64,000 nucleotides of DNA from UBA5399 sp964592125 (GTDB lineage Bacteria > Bacillota > Clostridia > Christensenellales > Christensenellaceae), in assembly GCA_964592125.1 (NCBI GenBank), contig CAZQBV010000001.1, forward strand, positions 1-64,000, read 5' to 3'. Positions 51,314 to 60,525 of the stretch are shown piece by piece (within the stretch, counting starts at the first letter, position 1; each line of letters opens with the position of its first letter). Below the pieces are notes generated by a model that searched no databases, had not been told where the DNA came from, and saw only the letters and a list, made by a program, of their open reading frames with translations. Position numbers and translations under genes: made by a program.

Positions 51314-51733
51314 ATGATTAAACAAATTTCTGTATTTGTGGAAAACAAAAAGGGCAGGCTGTATAGCCTTACAAAAGCACTGGCAGAACACGGAGTGGAT
51401 TTGAAAGCACTTTCTATTGCGGATACGGCAAAATTTGGCATATTGCGAATGATTGTGAGCGAACCGGATAAAGTGCTGAAAATAGTGCACGAGGCCAACT
51501 TCACTGCCAGCGAAACAGAAGTGCTGGGGATTGAAGTGGAAGACCGTGCAGGTGGATTGGCTGAGGTGCTGGAGGTGCTGACAGATAACGACATTGCGGT
51601 GGAGTACTTGTACTCGTTTGTTCGGTCTCAACACGACAATGCAATGATTATCTTTAAAGTGGATGATGCTGCGAAAGCCTCGAAGCTGCTTTGTAACACA
51701 GGGCTGAAATTATTGACACAGGAAATGGTATAA
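51314..51733 (+). CDS. ACT-domain protein (tandem ACT)
   Basis: The 139-residue protein consists of two ACT units (about 1-65 and 68-139), beginning IKQISVFVENKKGRLYSLTK and VEDRAGGLAEVLEVL. ACT domains bind amino acids. Stand-alone tandem ACT proteins frequently follow iorAB-paaK and are thought to sense aromatic amino acids. Its role here is inferred from this association. Confidence 0.88.
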   Translation: MIKQISVFVENKKGRLYSLTKALAEHGVDLKALSIADTAKFGILRMIVSEPDKVLKIVHEANFTASETEVLGIEVEDRAGGLAEVLEVLTDNDIAVEYLYSFVRSQHDNAMIIFKVDDAAKASKLLCNTGLKLLTQEMV

Positions 51734-51735
51734 CA

Positions 51736-52857
51736 TTGTATAGAAATACCTATGCACAAATAGATTTACAAGCATATAAAGCGAACATAAGGGCATTGGC
51801 TAAACAAGCAAACAACTCTGTAATGGCTGTAGTGAAGGCCGATGCCTATGGCCATGGCGCAGTAGAAATTTCCAAAGCGGCGGTGGAGGCAGGTGCCACT
51901 GCACTTGCCATTGCCTTGCCAGAGGAAGCAATTGAACTTCGGCAGGCAGGAATTGCTTTGCCTATTATGGTGCTGGGCAGAGCCAATGCAGCGCAAGCGG
52001 AGCTGTCTGTAGAGCTGGGGCTGGAGCAGTGTGTCTTTTTTGGAGAGGACATACTGCATATGCAGCAATATGCACACAAACATGGCAAAATTGCACATGT
52101 GCAAATGAAAATAGATACTGGCATGAATCGGATTGGCCTGAGAGACAAGGAAGAACTGACCATGCTGTTGCGGGTGGCAGAGGAATGCCCCAATGTTTGC
52201 ATTGGTGGGGTGTTTACTCATTTTTCCTGTGCGGATGAGGCGGATAAGGCGTTTACACAAGAACAGTACAAGAAACTGGATGATATGGTGAGACAAATTC
52301 GTGCAGCAGGGTATCAGCCCAAAGTGCATGCCTCCAACAGTGCCGCCTGTATAGAGCTTCCCGAATATGCTTTGGATTATTCCCGCTGTGGCATTTCTAC
52401 CTATGGATACTATCCATCAGAAGAAGTAAGTAGGCAAACAGTGCAATTGCGGCCTGTGATGCAAGTGTTTTCGGATATTTCCCAAATTAAGGAGGTGCCC
52501 GCAGGTACCCCCATTGGCTACAATGCAACCTATGTCACCCAAAAGCCCACCCGCATTGCCACTGTGCAAATAGGCTATGGGGATGGCTATCCGCGCTTAC
52601 TTTCCAATGTGGGTAAAATGCTGGTTTGTGGCAAGCATAAAAGTGAATATGCAAGCATTGTGGGCAGGGTTTGTATGGATCAAACCATGATAGATGTAAC
52701 GGGAATAGATTGGCTGGCAGCGGGCGATGCCGTGGTGGTATTGGGAGGCTCCAGCGAAAAAGGTATATGGGCAGATGAAATTGCAAAGCACTGCGAAACC
52801 ATAAGCTATGAGGTGTTACTGTCGTGGACAAAGCGTGTGCCACGTGTTTATATTTGA
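51736..52857 (+). CDS. alr: Alanine racemase
   Basis: The 373-residue PLP enzyme makes D-alanine for cell-wall synthesis. The cofactor Lys34 is in AVVKADAYGHG; the catalytic Tyr is in PIGYNATYVT, and GRVCMDQTMIDVT is conserved. It begins with TTG 51736 two bases after the ACT gene stop; AGGAAA lies about 11 bases upstream. No ATG in the first 25 codons would suit the fold. Confidence 0.95.
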   Translation: MYRNTYAQIDLQAYKANIRALAKQANNSVMAVVKADAYGHGAVEISKAAVEAGATALAIALPEEAIELRQAGIALPIMVLGRANAAQAELSVELGLEQCVFFGEDILHMQQYAHKHGKIAHVQMKIDTGMNRIGLRDKEELTMLLRVAEECPNVCIGGVFTHFSCADEADKAFTQEQYKKLDDMVRQIRAAGYQPKVHASNSAACIELPEYALDYSRCGISTYGYYPSEEVSRQTVQLRPVMQVFSDISQIKEVPAGTPIGYNATYVTQKPTRIATVQIGYGDGYPRLLSNVGKMLVCGKHKSEYASIVGRVCMDQTMIDVTGIDWLAAGDAVVVLGGSSEKGIWADEIAKHCETISYEVLLSWTKRVPRVYI

Positions 52858-52878
52858 TACTAAAGGCTAAGGAGAAAC

Positions 52879-53427
52879 ATGGAAAAGACTGCTATACGGG
52901 AAAAACTGCTGGAGATGCGCCGAAGCCTTACATCCAAATTTATAGAGGAAGCTTCTGAAAATGTTGTTTCACTGGTAATACAAACCAAAGAGGTTTTAAA
53001 TGCCAAGCATGTTTTAATATACAGCCATTTCGACAACGAGATAAAAACCGCGAAACTGACGGGATGGTTGCTCTATCAGGGGAAAAATGTGTATCTGCCG
53101 GTGGTGGATAAAAAACAGATGTATGCTGCCAATATAAAGCGGGCAACCTTGGAGCTAAACAGCTTTGGTATTGCACAGCCCAAGATGGATGAAGCAGACA
53201 TTGTTCCGCCGGAAAAGCTGGATATAGTAATTGTGCCCGGCGTTGCTTTTGATAAAGAAAAGAATAGAGTGGGGTATGGTGGGGGCTATTACGATGCCTT
53301 TTTAAAACAAACAAAGGCGTATCGTATGGCATTTGCATATGATTTTCAAATTGTAGATAGGATACCGGCAACTGAATATGACGAGAAAATGGATGCGATT
53401 GCTACACCGGATTTTGTATTGAAATGA
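52879..53427 (+). CDS. 5-formyltetrahydrofolate cyclo-ligase
   Basis: The 182-residue enzyme converts 5-formyl-THF to 5,10-methenyl-THF with ATP. It has MEKTAIREKLLEMRRSL at the start, the substrate block PVVDKKQMYA and VIVPGVAFDKEKNRVGYGGG followed by YYD. AAGGAGAAAC precedes the ATG. The last 4 bases overlap rsmD. Confidence 0.92.
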   Translation: MEKTAIREKLLEMRRSLTSKFIEEASENVVSLVIQTKEVLNAKHVLIYSHFDNEIKTAKLTGWLLYQGKNVYLPVVDKKQMYAANIKRATLELNSFGIAQPKMDEADIVPPEKLDIVIVPGVAFDKEKNRVGYGGGYYDAFLKQTKAYRMAFAYDFQIVDRIPATEYDEKMDAIATPDFVLK

Positions 53428-53972
53428 GAGTAATTGCAGGAAAATATAGGGGAACCAAATTAGTTTCGCCCCCAGATAAATGCATACGCCCTACCACGGA
53501 CAGGGTAAAGGAAACCATGTTTGCCAGCATACAGTTTGACATTGCGGGGGCGCATGTTTTGGATTTGTTTGCAGGCAGTGGGGCACTGGGCATAGAGGCG
53601 GCTTCGCGCGGGGCGGAAAGTGTGGTTTTGGCAGATAGAAATGCTGCCTCTTTAGACATAGCCAGACAAAATGTGGAACGTTTGAGACACAATACAAACA
53701 TAAAAATTGTAAAAAATGACTATGCAGATACTATGAAACTGTTCCAAAATAGTAAAAAGTTTGATATAGTATTGATAGATCCACCCTACGGTGGGGGATA
53801 TTACCAAGAAGTTTTAGAAAAACTATTGGAGTATGATGTGCTTTGCAGCGACGCTATATTGGTACTGGAGAGTGACAGGGAAGTTGCTGTGGAGATAGAG
53901 GCTTTGGAAGTGTGGAAGCAGAAAAAAATTGGTTTGACATATTTAAAATATTTGAAGTATAAAGGGATATGA
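53424..53972 (+). CDS. rsmD: 16S rRNA (guanine(966)-N2)-methyltransferase
   Basis: The 182-residue SAM-dependent enzyme methylates G966 of 16S rRNA. It begins MRVIAGKYRGTKLVSP and has the SAM motif VLDLFAGSGALGIEAASRGA and the catalytic DPPYGGGYY. ATGA overlap with the previous gene and direct contact with coaD are the common Firmicutes order. Confidence 0.95.
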   Translation: MRVIAGKYRGTKLVSPPDKCIRPTTDRVKETMFASIQFDIAGAHVLDLFAGSGALGIEAASRGAESVVLADRNAASLDIARQNVERLRHNTNIKIVKNDYADTMKLFQNSKKFDIVLIDPPYGGGYYQEVLEKLLEYDVLCSDAILVLESDREVAVEIEALEVWKQKKIGLTYLKYLKYKGI

Positions 53973-54449
53973 ATGGGGAGTTGCATTTATCCGGGAAGTT
54001 TTGACCCGGTTACAAAAGGACACCAAGATATTATAGCGCGTACTTCTGTGCTGTTTGATCATGTATATGTGGCGTTGTTGCAAAATGCGGCAAAAAAGTA
54101 TATGTACAATATGCAGGAACGCTTAACCATGTTGCAGGCTGCTACAAAACAATATCCCAATGTTACGGTAGTGGGTTCGGATGGGCTGCTGGCCGATATG
54201 ATGAAGAATGTGGGAACAAAAACCATCATTCGCGGTTTAAGAAGCAATGCCGATTTGGAATATGAGCAGCAAATGGCAGTGGTAAACTACCAACTGGCGG
54301 GCGCGGAAACGGTTGTGCTACTTTCCAAGCCGGAGATGCAGTACGTAAGCTCTTCTATTGTAAGGGAGCTTATTTCCTATCAGGCAGATGTATCCGCATA
54401 TGTACCGGAAGAAATACAAGAGTTGATCTATGGGAGGAAAACCATATGA
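53973..54449 (+). CDS. coaD: Phosphopantetheine adenylyltransferase
   Basis: The 158-residue enzyme joins 4'-phosphopantetheine and ATP to dephospho-CoA. It has CIYPGSFDPVTKGHQDII with the HxGH-type nucleotide motif (T-K-G-H), IIRGLRSNADLEYE and the C-terminal SSSIVRELI. It starts right after the rsmD stop. Confidence 0.96.
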   Translation: MGSCIYPGSFDPVTKGHQDIIARTSVLFDHVYVALLQNAAKKYMYNMQERLTMLQAATKQYPNVTVVGSDGLLADMMKNVGTKTIIRGLRSNADLEYEQQMAVVNYQLAGAETVVLLSKPEMQYVSSSIVRELISYQADVSAYVPEEIQELIYGRKTI

Positions 54450-54913
54450 AAGTTCTGAAGTTGATGGATGAAATTATATCTGAAATAGATGATAGCAGGA
54501 AATCTTTGTTTTCTACAAAAAAGACGATAGATGTGGATTTTGTGCTAGAAATATTGCAGGAAATTCGGGTGGCGTTGCCCGATGAAATTGCGCAGGCGCA
54601 AGAAATTATTGCAAAAGAGCATCAAATTATCAAAGATGCGAAAGCGAAAGCAAAAAATATACTGGGCGGTGTGGATGCGAAGATAACAGAGATGATAGAG
54701 GAACATCGCGTAACCCAGCTGGCCTACGAAAAATCCAATCGAATTGTGGATATGGCACAAAAACAAGCTTTTGAGCTGCGCACCAGTGCAAACGACTATG
54801 CTGTGGATGTGCTGGAAGACCTAACATCCTATATGAAAGAATATGTGGATATCATTCAGGAAAACAAATCCAACTTTATCAACAAGAAGAACAAAGACCA
54901 GGCAGAGTTCTAG
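54446..54913 (+). CDS. Coiled-coil protein of unknown function (V-type ATPase subunit E/H-like)
   Basis: The 155-residue protein is almost wholly helical and charged (EIAQAQEIIAKEHQIIKDAK, NRIVDMAQKQAFELRTSAND). A similar gene often follows coaD in Clostridia and is sometimes labelled ATPase-like; its function is unknown. There are no transmembrane segments. It overlaps coaD as ATGA. Confidence 0.75.
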   Translation: MKVLKLMDEIISEIDDSRKSLFSTKKTIDVDFVLEILQEIRVALPDEIAQAQEIIAKEHQIIKDAKAKAKNILGGVDAKITEMIEEHRVTQLAYEKSNRIVDMAQKQAFELRTSANDYAVDVLEDLTSYMKEYVDIIQENKSNFINKKNKDQAEF

Positions 54914-54922
54914 ACTTTTGCT

Positions 54923-56110
54923 TTAAAGTACAATCAATCTTTCCGTAAAATCGCGTCCCGATGGCGCGATTTCTTTATTTAAAAGGCCATAAACATCGGT
55001 TGCTAGCAAATCGTAGCGCATCAGTGGGCTTTGGTTGAGCTGTGCCGATTTGGTAATCAATGGAATACGGCTTTTTTTGGATAAAAACGAAAGCAGTTTT
55101 TTGGAGTGACTGCGCATGCCCAAAACCCTTGCATACAGTGGGTAATCTCCATTTGCAGATTCTATGAGTTCCTTCGTAACACCAAACAAACAATACAGCA
55201 ATACACGTGCAATTCTGGTATAGGTGTAGCGCTTGCTTTTTATTCCCATTATCAGCTGCCAGTAGTTTTCTGCGCCTTGTGCGGCACTTTTAATGCGGTG
55301 CTCCAATCCTTCGCTAACATCGTAGATATCGGCAATTTCAGCCACTGGCATAGTTCGCAATTTAAACTGAATGAGGCGAAAATACTCATCCAAATCTGTA
55401 AGTGGAAGCCCATTCATACAGCTAAGGGATTCTGCTGGCATATTGTCCAGCACTTTTCCAGTAATGCCATTTTCCCGAATTTCCTTTCGTAGGGCAGTGG
55501 CGCTGGAATATTCCTGAACAATGGCTTCATCCCTGTAATTGCTGCCACGACGCTGGATGCAAACGGGCTCTACAAGGCTTTCAAACTGCAGAAGTGCTTT
55601 TAGATACTCTACAGCCAATATATCATTCGAACTGGACACAGCCTCGAAATCCTCTCCTAAAATTTCATACAGAGCATGCTCCCGCGCGCGAGGGAAGGAT
55701 TCGCCTTCGTTTAAATGATGACGGATCATTTTTTTAAATTCGGGAGGCTCATCCATGAGTACTTGTGCATTGCTTCGCAAGGCAGGCAAATTGCCGCTTT
55801 CGCTGCCAAAGGAAAGATGATCCACACAATTAAGTGCATCCACAATTTCTACTGCACCCAGTGCAAAGCCTTCTGCACTTTGTGTGGCATACAGGAAGGG
55901 GAGTTCTATCACAATATCCGCTCCACTATACAATGCCATTCGCGTGCGCGCCCATTTGTCTGCAATTGCTGGCTCGCCTCGTTGAACAAAATTCCCGCTC
56001 ATCACACAAATAATGTAAGTTTCGCCCACAACTTCACAAGTTTCGCGTATATGGTAAGCATGTCCGTTGTGAAATGGATTATATTCTGCAATTATGGCTG
56101 TTATTTTCAT
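54923..56110 (-). CDS. tmcAL: tRNA(Met) cytidine acetate ligase (TmcAL, YlbM-type)
   Basis: The 395-residue protein has the nucleotidyltransferase-like N-terminus AIIAEYNPFHNGHAYHIRET, MSGNFVQRGEPAI and DIVIELPFLYATQSAEGFA. TmcAL uses acetate and ATP to acetylate the wobble cytidine of elongator tRNA-Met. It is transcribed convergent to the coaD operon; its 3' coding end contains a hairpin that serves as the opposing terminator. Confidence 0.93.
   Translation of the reverse strand: MKITAIIAEYNPFHNGHAYHIRETCEVVGETYIICVMSGNFVQRGEPAIADKWARTRMALYSGADIVIELPFLYATQSAEGFALGAVEIVDALNCVDHLSFGSESGNLPALRSNAQVLMDEPPEFKKMIRHHLNEGESFPRAREHALYEILGEDFEAVSSSNDILAVEYLKALLQFESLVEPVCIQRRGSNYRDEAIVQEYSSATALRKEIRENGITGKVLDNMPAESLSCMNGLPLTDLDEYFRLIQFKLRTMPVAEIADIYDVSEGLEHRIKSAAQGAENYWQLIMGIKSKRYTYTRIARVLLYCLFGVTKELIESANGDYPLYARVLGMRSHSKKLLSFLSKKSRIPLITKSAQLNQSPLMRYDLLATDVYGLLNKEIAPSGRDFTERLIVL
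54948..54980 (+). terminator. Terminator of the alr-coaD operon inside the tmcAL 3' end
   Basis: AAATCGCG (54948-54955) / CGCGATTT (54965-54972) followed by CTTTATTT. It lies within the C-terminal codons of the convergent gene, a compact arrangement. Confidence 0.6.
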
Positions 56111-56244
56111 TTTTCACCTTTTCAAAAAGCATTTCTATGTATATACTATTAGTAGTCTAAAAAAATATATCTTGATACATTATACCAAAAAAATAGTCTA
56201 ATTGCGTATTATAATAAAATATCTATATAAGGGGTGTTACACTT

Positions 56245-57240
56245 ATGTCACTAATGGACAAAATCAAAGAAAAAGCCAAAACAAACATGAAAAAAGTTGT
56301 TTTGCCGGAGGGTAGCGAGCCACGTACCATACAGGCGGCGGCAAAAATAACAGAACAGGGCATTGCGCAGGTTGTATTGATTGGGAACATGGAGGAGATC
56401 AAAAAGAACAATACCAACAATGTTGATCTTTCCAAAGTAGCAATCATTGACCCGCAAACCTCGGACAAACTGGATACTTATTCAGAAATGTTTTACGAAT
56501 TACGCAAGGCAAAAGGGATTAGCATGGAGGATGCAAAGAAAACCTGCATAGATCCATTGTACTTTGCAGTAATGATGATTAAAAACAACGATGCGGATGG
56601 AATGGTAGCAGGCGCTATCAATTCTACCGGAAATACCTTGCGCCCGGCATTGCAAGTTTTAAAAACAAGGCCGGGTGTTTCTATTGTATCCAGTAGCTTT
56701 TTGATGGAGATTCCAAATAAAGAATATGGCGACAACGGTGTAATGGTATTTGCCGATTGCGCAATTAATATAGACCCGAATGCCGATGAATTGGCAGCTA
56801 TAGCCATTGCCTCTGCAGATACTGCCAGAGCGATTGCTGAAATTGAGCCACGAGTGGCCATGCTCTCTTTCTCTACAAAAAACAGTGCAAAACATTGCCA
56901 TGTAGATAAGGTGACGGAGGCAACCGAGAAGGTAAAACAGCTTGCACCCGAGCTGGCTGTGGATGGAGAGCTGCAAGCTGACGCAGCGCTGGTGGAGTCT
57001 GTTGGACAGCTCAAATCACCAGGTAGCGCAGTTGCGGGCAAAGCGAATGTACTGATATTCCCCACACTGGATGCCGGTAACATAGGGTACAAGCTGGTTC
57101 AAAGACTGGCCGGTGCAGAGGCCATAGGGCCAATTTGCCAAGGTTTGGCGCGTCCGGTAAATGATCTATCGCGTGGATGCAGTGTGGATGATATCGTGAG
57201 TGTTGTGGCTATTACGGCTGTGCAGGCACAGTCATTTTAA
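56245..57240 (+). CDS. pta: Phosphate acetyltransferase
   Basis: The 331-residue enzyme converts acetyl-CoA and phosphate to acetyl phosphate. It contains KKVVLPEGSEPRTIQAA, NNDADGMVAGAINSTGNTLRPA, VMVFADCAINIDPNADELA and FPTLDAGNIGYKLVQRL, ending with the usual block of the class II (short) Pta. It lies 10 bases before ackA, so the two form the acetate and ATP-yielding pair. Confidence 0.96.
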   Translation: MSLMDKIKEKAKTNMKKVVLPEGSEPRTIQAAAKITEQGIAQVVLIGNMEEIKKNNTNNVDLSKVAIIDPQTSDKLDTYSEMFYELRKAKGISMEDAKKTCIDPLYFAVMMIKNNDADGMVAGAINSTGNTLRPALQVLKTRPGVSIVSSSFLMEIPNKEYGDNGVMVFADCAINIDPNADELAAIAIASADTARAIAEIEPRVAMLSFSTKNSAKHCHVDKVTEATEKVKQLAPELAVDGELQADAALVESVGQLKSPGSAVAGKANVLIFPTLDAGNIGYKLVQRLAGAEAIGPICQGLARPVNDLSRGCSVDDIVSVVAITAVQAQSF

Positions 57241-57250
57241 GGGGGATAAA

Positions 57251-58450
57251 ATGAAAAACGTACTTATTATTAATGCGGGAAGTTCTTCTCTGAAATACCA
57301 AGTGATTAATATGGAGGACGAAAGCGTCCTTGCAAAAGGGATTGCAGAACGTATTGGCCATTATAACGCTTTGCTGGTGCACCAGCCCGAAGGCAAAGAA
57401 AAGCTGAAAATGGATACTGCCATGCTTGATCACGTGGAAGCTATGAAAGCGGTCATTGCTGCATTAACCAATCCTGAACATGGCGTAATGAAGGACATGA
57501 GCAGCATTGTGGCAGTGGGGCATCGTGTGGTAATGGGTGGCGAAAAATTCCAGACTTCCACCATAATTGACGAAAAAGTTCTGGAGGGCATTCGCGAATA
57601 TATTGATCTTGCGCCACTTCACAACCCTGCCAACATAAAGGGAATTGAAACCTGCATGGCAGTAATGCCGGGTGTTCCCAATGTAGCAGTGTTTGATACA
57701 TCATTCCATTCAACATTGCCCGACTATTCGTATTTGTATGGTATTACCTACGACGTATATAAAGACTATAAAGTTCGCAGATATGGGTTCCACGGTACAT
57801 CGCATAGGTATATTTCCCTGCGTGCCCCAGAATTTTTGAATAAAGACCCCAAAGACCTAAAAATAATAACCTGCCATTTGGGCAATGGATCTTCCATTGC
57901 TGCAATTAAAAATGGTAAGAGTATTGATACATCTATGGGGCTTACACCCTTAGAAGGCTTGATTATGGGAACTCGCTCGGGCGATTTGGATCCTGCTGCT
58001 ATTCCATTTTTAATGAAAAAAATGAATATGACAGCTGACGAAACTGTAAGTTTCTTGAATAAAGAGTGCGGGATGATGGGCATATCTGGTGTAAGCAGCG
58101 ATTTTAGAGACTTGTGGGATGCTTCGGATGCGGGCAATAAAATGGCGCGTTTGGCACTGCATATGTTTAATTATCGCATTAAAAAGTACATTGGTGCTTA
58201 TGCTGCGGCACTGGATGGCGTGGATGTAATTGCTTTTGCAGGCGGAATTGGCGAGAATGACGAATTTGTCCGTCAGGAAGTTCTGGAAGGATTGGGCTAC
58301 CTTGGTGTGGAACTGGATACAGAGCTAAACCGCGTGCGTGGTGAAGAACGTGTGATATCAACCAAGAATTCTAAGGTTATTGCAGCAATTATACCTACAA
58401 ATGAAGAGCTTATGATTGCGAGAGATACCTTTGCCATTTGCTGCAAATAG
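57251..58450 (+). CDS. ackA: Acetate kinase
   Basis: The 399-residue ASKHA kinase makes ATP and acetate from acetyl phosphate. It has NVLIINAGSSSLKYQ, HNPANIKGIETC, the catalytic Asp in VAVFDTSFHSTLPDYSY, GFHGTSHRYIS, CHLGNGSSIAAI and GIGENDEFVRQ. ATG 57251 follows GGGGGAT; an earlier in-frame ATG lies within pta and has no site. Confidence 0.97.
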   Translation: MKNVLIINAGSSSLKYQVINMEDESVLAKGIAERIGHYNALLVHQPEGKEKLKMDTAMLDHVEAMKAVIAALTNPEHGVMKDMSSIVAVGHRVVMGGEKFQTSTIIDEKVLEGIREYIDLAPLHNPANIKGIETCMAVMPGVPNVAVFDTSFHSTLPDYSYLYGITYDVYKDYKVRRYGFHGTSHRYISLRAPEFLNKDPKDLKIITCHLGNGSSIAAIKNGKSIDTSMGLTPLEGLIMGTRSGDLDPAAIPFLMKKMNMTADETVSFLNKECGMMGISGVSSDFRDLWDASDAGNKMARLALHMFNYRIKKYIGAYAAALDGVDVIAFAGGIGENDEFVRQEVLEGLGYLGVELDTELNRVRGEERVISTKNSKVIAAIIPTNEELMIARDTFAICCK

Positions 58451-58536
58451 TTGGCGCAAACCCTGTGCATTTCGTGCAAGTAAGCTTTGGTTTTTGTAAA
58501 TATGCTTGCGGATGTTGGATTGCCTGTAAATAAAGG

Positions 58537-58565
58537 TTGACAAGCTTCTGCCTTGAAAATATAAT
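58537..58565 (+). promoter_or_regulatory. Consensus sigma-A promoter of yceD-rpmF
   Basis: TTGACA (58537-58542) and TATAAT (58560-58565) with exactly 17 bases between them; a perfect consensus promoter. Confidence 0.85.
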
Positions 58566-58599
58566 AGTAGGGTAGCTGTTTTGGTGTGAGGATATAAAC

Positions 58600-59103
58600 A
58601 TGATTGATATTGATGTTTCTAAAGCACTAAAAAAGTCGGGAGAGACATTCAAGTTTAAGTACGAAGGTACGCCGGAGTTTGAAGAACTTGCGTTTGTAAA
58701 ACCGCTTGCTTTAGATGCGGAGTACAGCAGTATAGACGAAGGAATTATGGTAAAAGGCGAGTTTGATGCCATGATTCTAGTGGAATGTACCAGATGTCTC
58801 AAGCCCGTGGAGTTTGGCATCGCATACAGCTTTGATGAGTTGTATGTAAAGTATCAAAAACAGGATGACAGCAATTATACCTATAGTGGTGAAGTGCTGC
58901 AGTTGGATAAACTGGTTTATGATGCAATTGTGCTAAGCATACCGCAGCAACTGCTGTGTGATGAAGCCTGCAAAGGTCTTTGCCAAATATGCGGCGTAAA
59001 CTGGAACGACAAAACATGCAAATGCAACCTAGTAGATGAGATTGACGATAGCAACCCATTTGCTAAGCTGAAAAATTTATTTGACGATAGTGGCCGGGAC
59101 TGA
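58600..59103 (+). CDS. YceD/DUF177-family protein
   Basis: The 167-residue protein has the DUF177 core (VEFGIAYSFDELYV) preceded by CTRCLKPV and followed by CKGLCQICGVNWNDKTCKC, a Cys-rich metal-binding region. The family accompanies rpmF and is needed for normal 23S rRNA levels in some bacteria. It is co-transcribed with rpmF from the consensus promoter. Confidence 0.9.
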   Translation: MIDIDVSKALKKSGETFKFKYEGTPEFEELAFVKPLALDAEYSSIDEGIMVKGEFDAMILVECTRCLKPVEFGIAYSFDELYVKYQKQDDSNYTYSGEVLQLDKLVYDAIVLSIPQQLLCDEACKGLCQICGVNWNDKTCKCNLVDEIDDSNPFAKLKNLFDDSGRD

Positions 59104-59141
59104 TTGGTTTGACCGGCATGAAGAGGGAGGTGTAGAACAAA

Positions 59142-59333
59142 ATGGCAGTACCTAAAGGAAGAACGTCCAAACAGAGAAAGAGGACAAGGCGCGCACATTG
59201 GAAGCTCTCGGCTCCCACATTGGCGGAATGCCCACAGTGCCACCAGAAAAAACTACCGCACAGAGTTTGTAAAAACTGTGGTTATTACAATGGCAGGCTG
59301 GTAGTTGCACAAGATGCGGCGGCAAAAAAATAA
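59142..59333 (+). CDS. rpmF: 50S ribosomal protein L32
   Basis: The 63-residue protein begins MAVPKGRTSKQRKRTRRAHW and has the two zinc-binding CxxC pairs, CPQC and CKNC, so it is the zinc-containing form. GGGAGGTG precedes the ATG. Confidence 0.97.
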   Translation: MAVPKGRTSKQRKRTRRAHWKLSAPTLAECPQCHQKKLPHRVCKNCGYYNGRLVVAQDAAAKK

Positions 59334-59344
59334 GTAGACCTAAG

Positions 59345-59373
59345 AAAACGGCTGAAATATGCCGTTTTTTATT
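59345..59373 (+). terminator. Terminator of yceD-rpmF
   Basis: AAAACGGC (59345-59352) / GCCGTTTT (59361-59368) followed by TT and an AT-rich tail. Confidence 0.85.
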
Positions 59374-59376
59374 TTG

Positions 59377-59407
59377 TGCATATCCTAGGGTGTTGGTAGG
59401 ATATGCA
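59377..59407. repeat. Perfect inverted repeat downstream of rpmF
   Basis: TGCATATCCTA (59377-59387) and TAGGATATGCA (59397-59407) are perfectly complementary over 11 bases with a nine-base loop. No T run follows, so it is not a simple terminator. It may be an operator or an extra RNA hairpin. Confidence 0.55.
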
Positions 59408-59560
59408 TGTTGTAAATAGCTGACCGATGGCTTATAATATGATACAGACAAGCAGTACTGTTTATATATTTGTATTTGTAGTATCATAAGAGTAGTGTAT
59501 ATGTTGTTGTTTTAGTATATTGAAGTAATATTTTTGTGATGTAGAAGGAAGGAAAGTGTA

Positions 59561-60448
59561 TTGGAGAACCGATACTCAGCCGGTAAAAGAGTTGCGGTAG
59601 TGGGCATTGCCGTAAATATTTTGCTGTTGATAATTAAGCTAGCTGTGGGCTATACAGCAGATAGCCAAGCCATGATAGCCGATGGCTTTAACAGTATGGG
59701 AGATGTTTTTGCCTCTGTTGTAACCTTGCTGGGAAGCATCTATGCAGCAAAACCAAGTGATAACGACCACGTATGGGGGCATGGCAAGGCCGAGTTTATA
59801 GCATCTATGATGATTGGATTTGCTATGATAGCTATGGCCATTTATACGATTAGCGGCTCAGTTGCCTCTTTGATAGAGCACAAGCAAATGGACTTTTCTT
59901 ATTGGTTGGTGGCAGTGGCCGTTGTTACCATTGGTTGCAAGGGCGTATTATTTGCCTATACAAGAAAAAAGGCGGTGGCATATGGCAGCCTGCTGATAGA
60001 AGCCAATGCAAAGGATCATCGCAATGACGTAATCGTTACCTCCGGCACACTTGCAGCCATTTTACTTAGCTTGGCGGGGCAATTTTGGGTGGATGGCTTG
60101 GTGGGGCTTGTTATTTCCTGTTGGATAATTTATTCCGGCTATACCATACTACGTGATGCTGCAAAAGTGCTAATGGACTCCAATGCAGATGTGGACATGC
60201 TAGACGAGTATAAAAATGAGATTTTAGAAATACCGGGGATTGATCATTTGGATAGCGTGGTGGCAAAACCTGTGGGGGCAAATTATATTTTGATTGTAAA
60301 GATATCGGTAAATAGAGATATGAATGTGATGCAAAGCCATGAAATTGCCAAGCAGGTGGAGCTTCATATTATGCATCTGCGCCCAGAGGTGGAAGACGTG
60401 ATTGTACATATTAACCCAGATTTGCCACACCACACCAAGCATTCATAA
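59561..60448 (+). CDS. Cation diffusion facilitator, probable manganese exporter
   Basis: The 295-residue transporter has six predicted membrane helices and a C-terminal cytoplasmic domain. Helix 2 carries ADGFNSMGD (Asn-x3-Asp) and helix 5 carries AKDHRNDVIVT (Asp-x3-Asp). This N/D-D/D site is the pattern reported for manganese-exporting members such as MntE rather than the His/Asp site of zinc exporters. TTG 59561 is the start, with AAGGAAGG upstream. It is a single gene with its own terminator. Confidence 0.85.
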   Translation: MENRYSAGKRVAVVGIAVNILLLIIKLAVGYTADSQAMIADGFNSMGDVFASVVTLLGSIYAAKPSDNDHVWGHGKAEFIASMMIGFAMIAMAIYTISGSVASLIEHKQMDFSYWLVAVAVVTIGCKGVLFAYTRKKAVAYGSLLIEANAKDHRNDVIVTSGTLAAILLSLAGQFWVDGLVGLVISCWIIYSGYTILRDAAKVLMDSNADVDMLDEYKNEILEIPGIDHLDSVVAKPVGANYILIVKISVNRDMNVMQSHEIAKQVELHIMHLRPEVEDVIVHINPDLPHHTKHS

Positions 60449-60496
60449 AAAGCATAACAATACTTGCCAAATATTGCGTGAAACAGCGAAAACACG

Positions 60497-60525
60497 AAAA
60501 AACCGCTGCATTGCAACGGTTTTCT
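60497..60525 (+). terminator. Terminator of the cation transporter gene
   Basis: AAAAACCG ... CGGTTTT flanks an imperfect stem (TGC/GCA inner pairs) and ends with TTTTCTC. Confidence 0.65.

Noticed and set aside
47589..59390. Shared 11-mer ATATCCTAGGG at 47590-47600 and 59380-59390 as a dispersed repeat
   Set aside because: The flanks do not match; only the second copy is part of an inverted repeat, so chance is likely.
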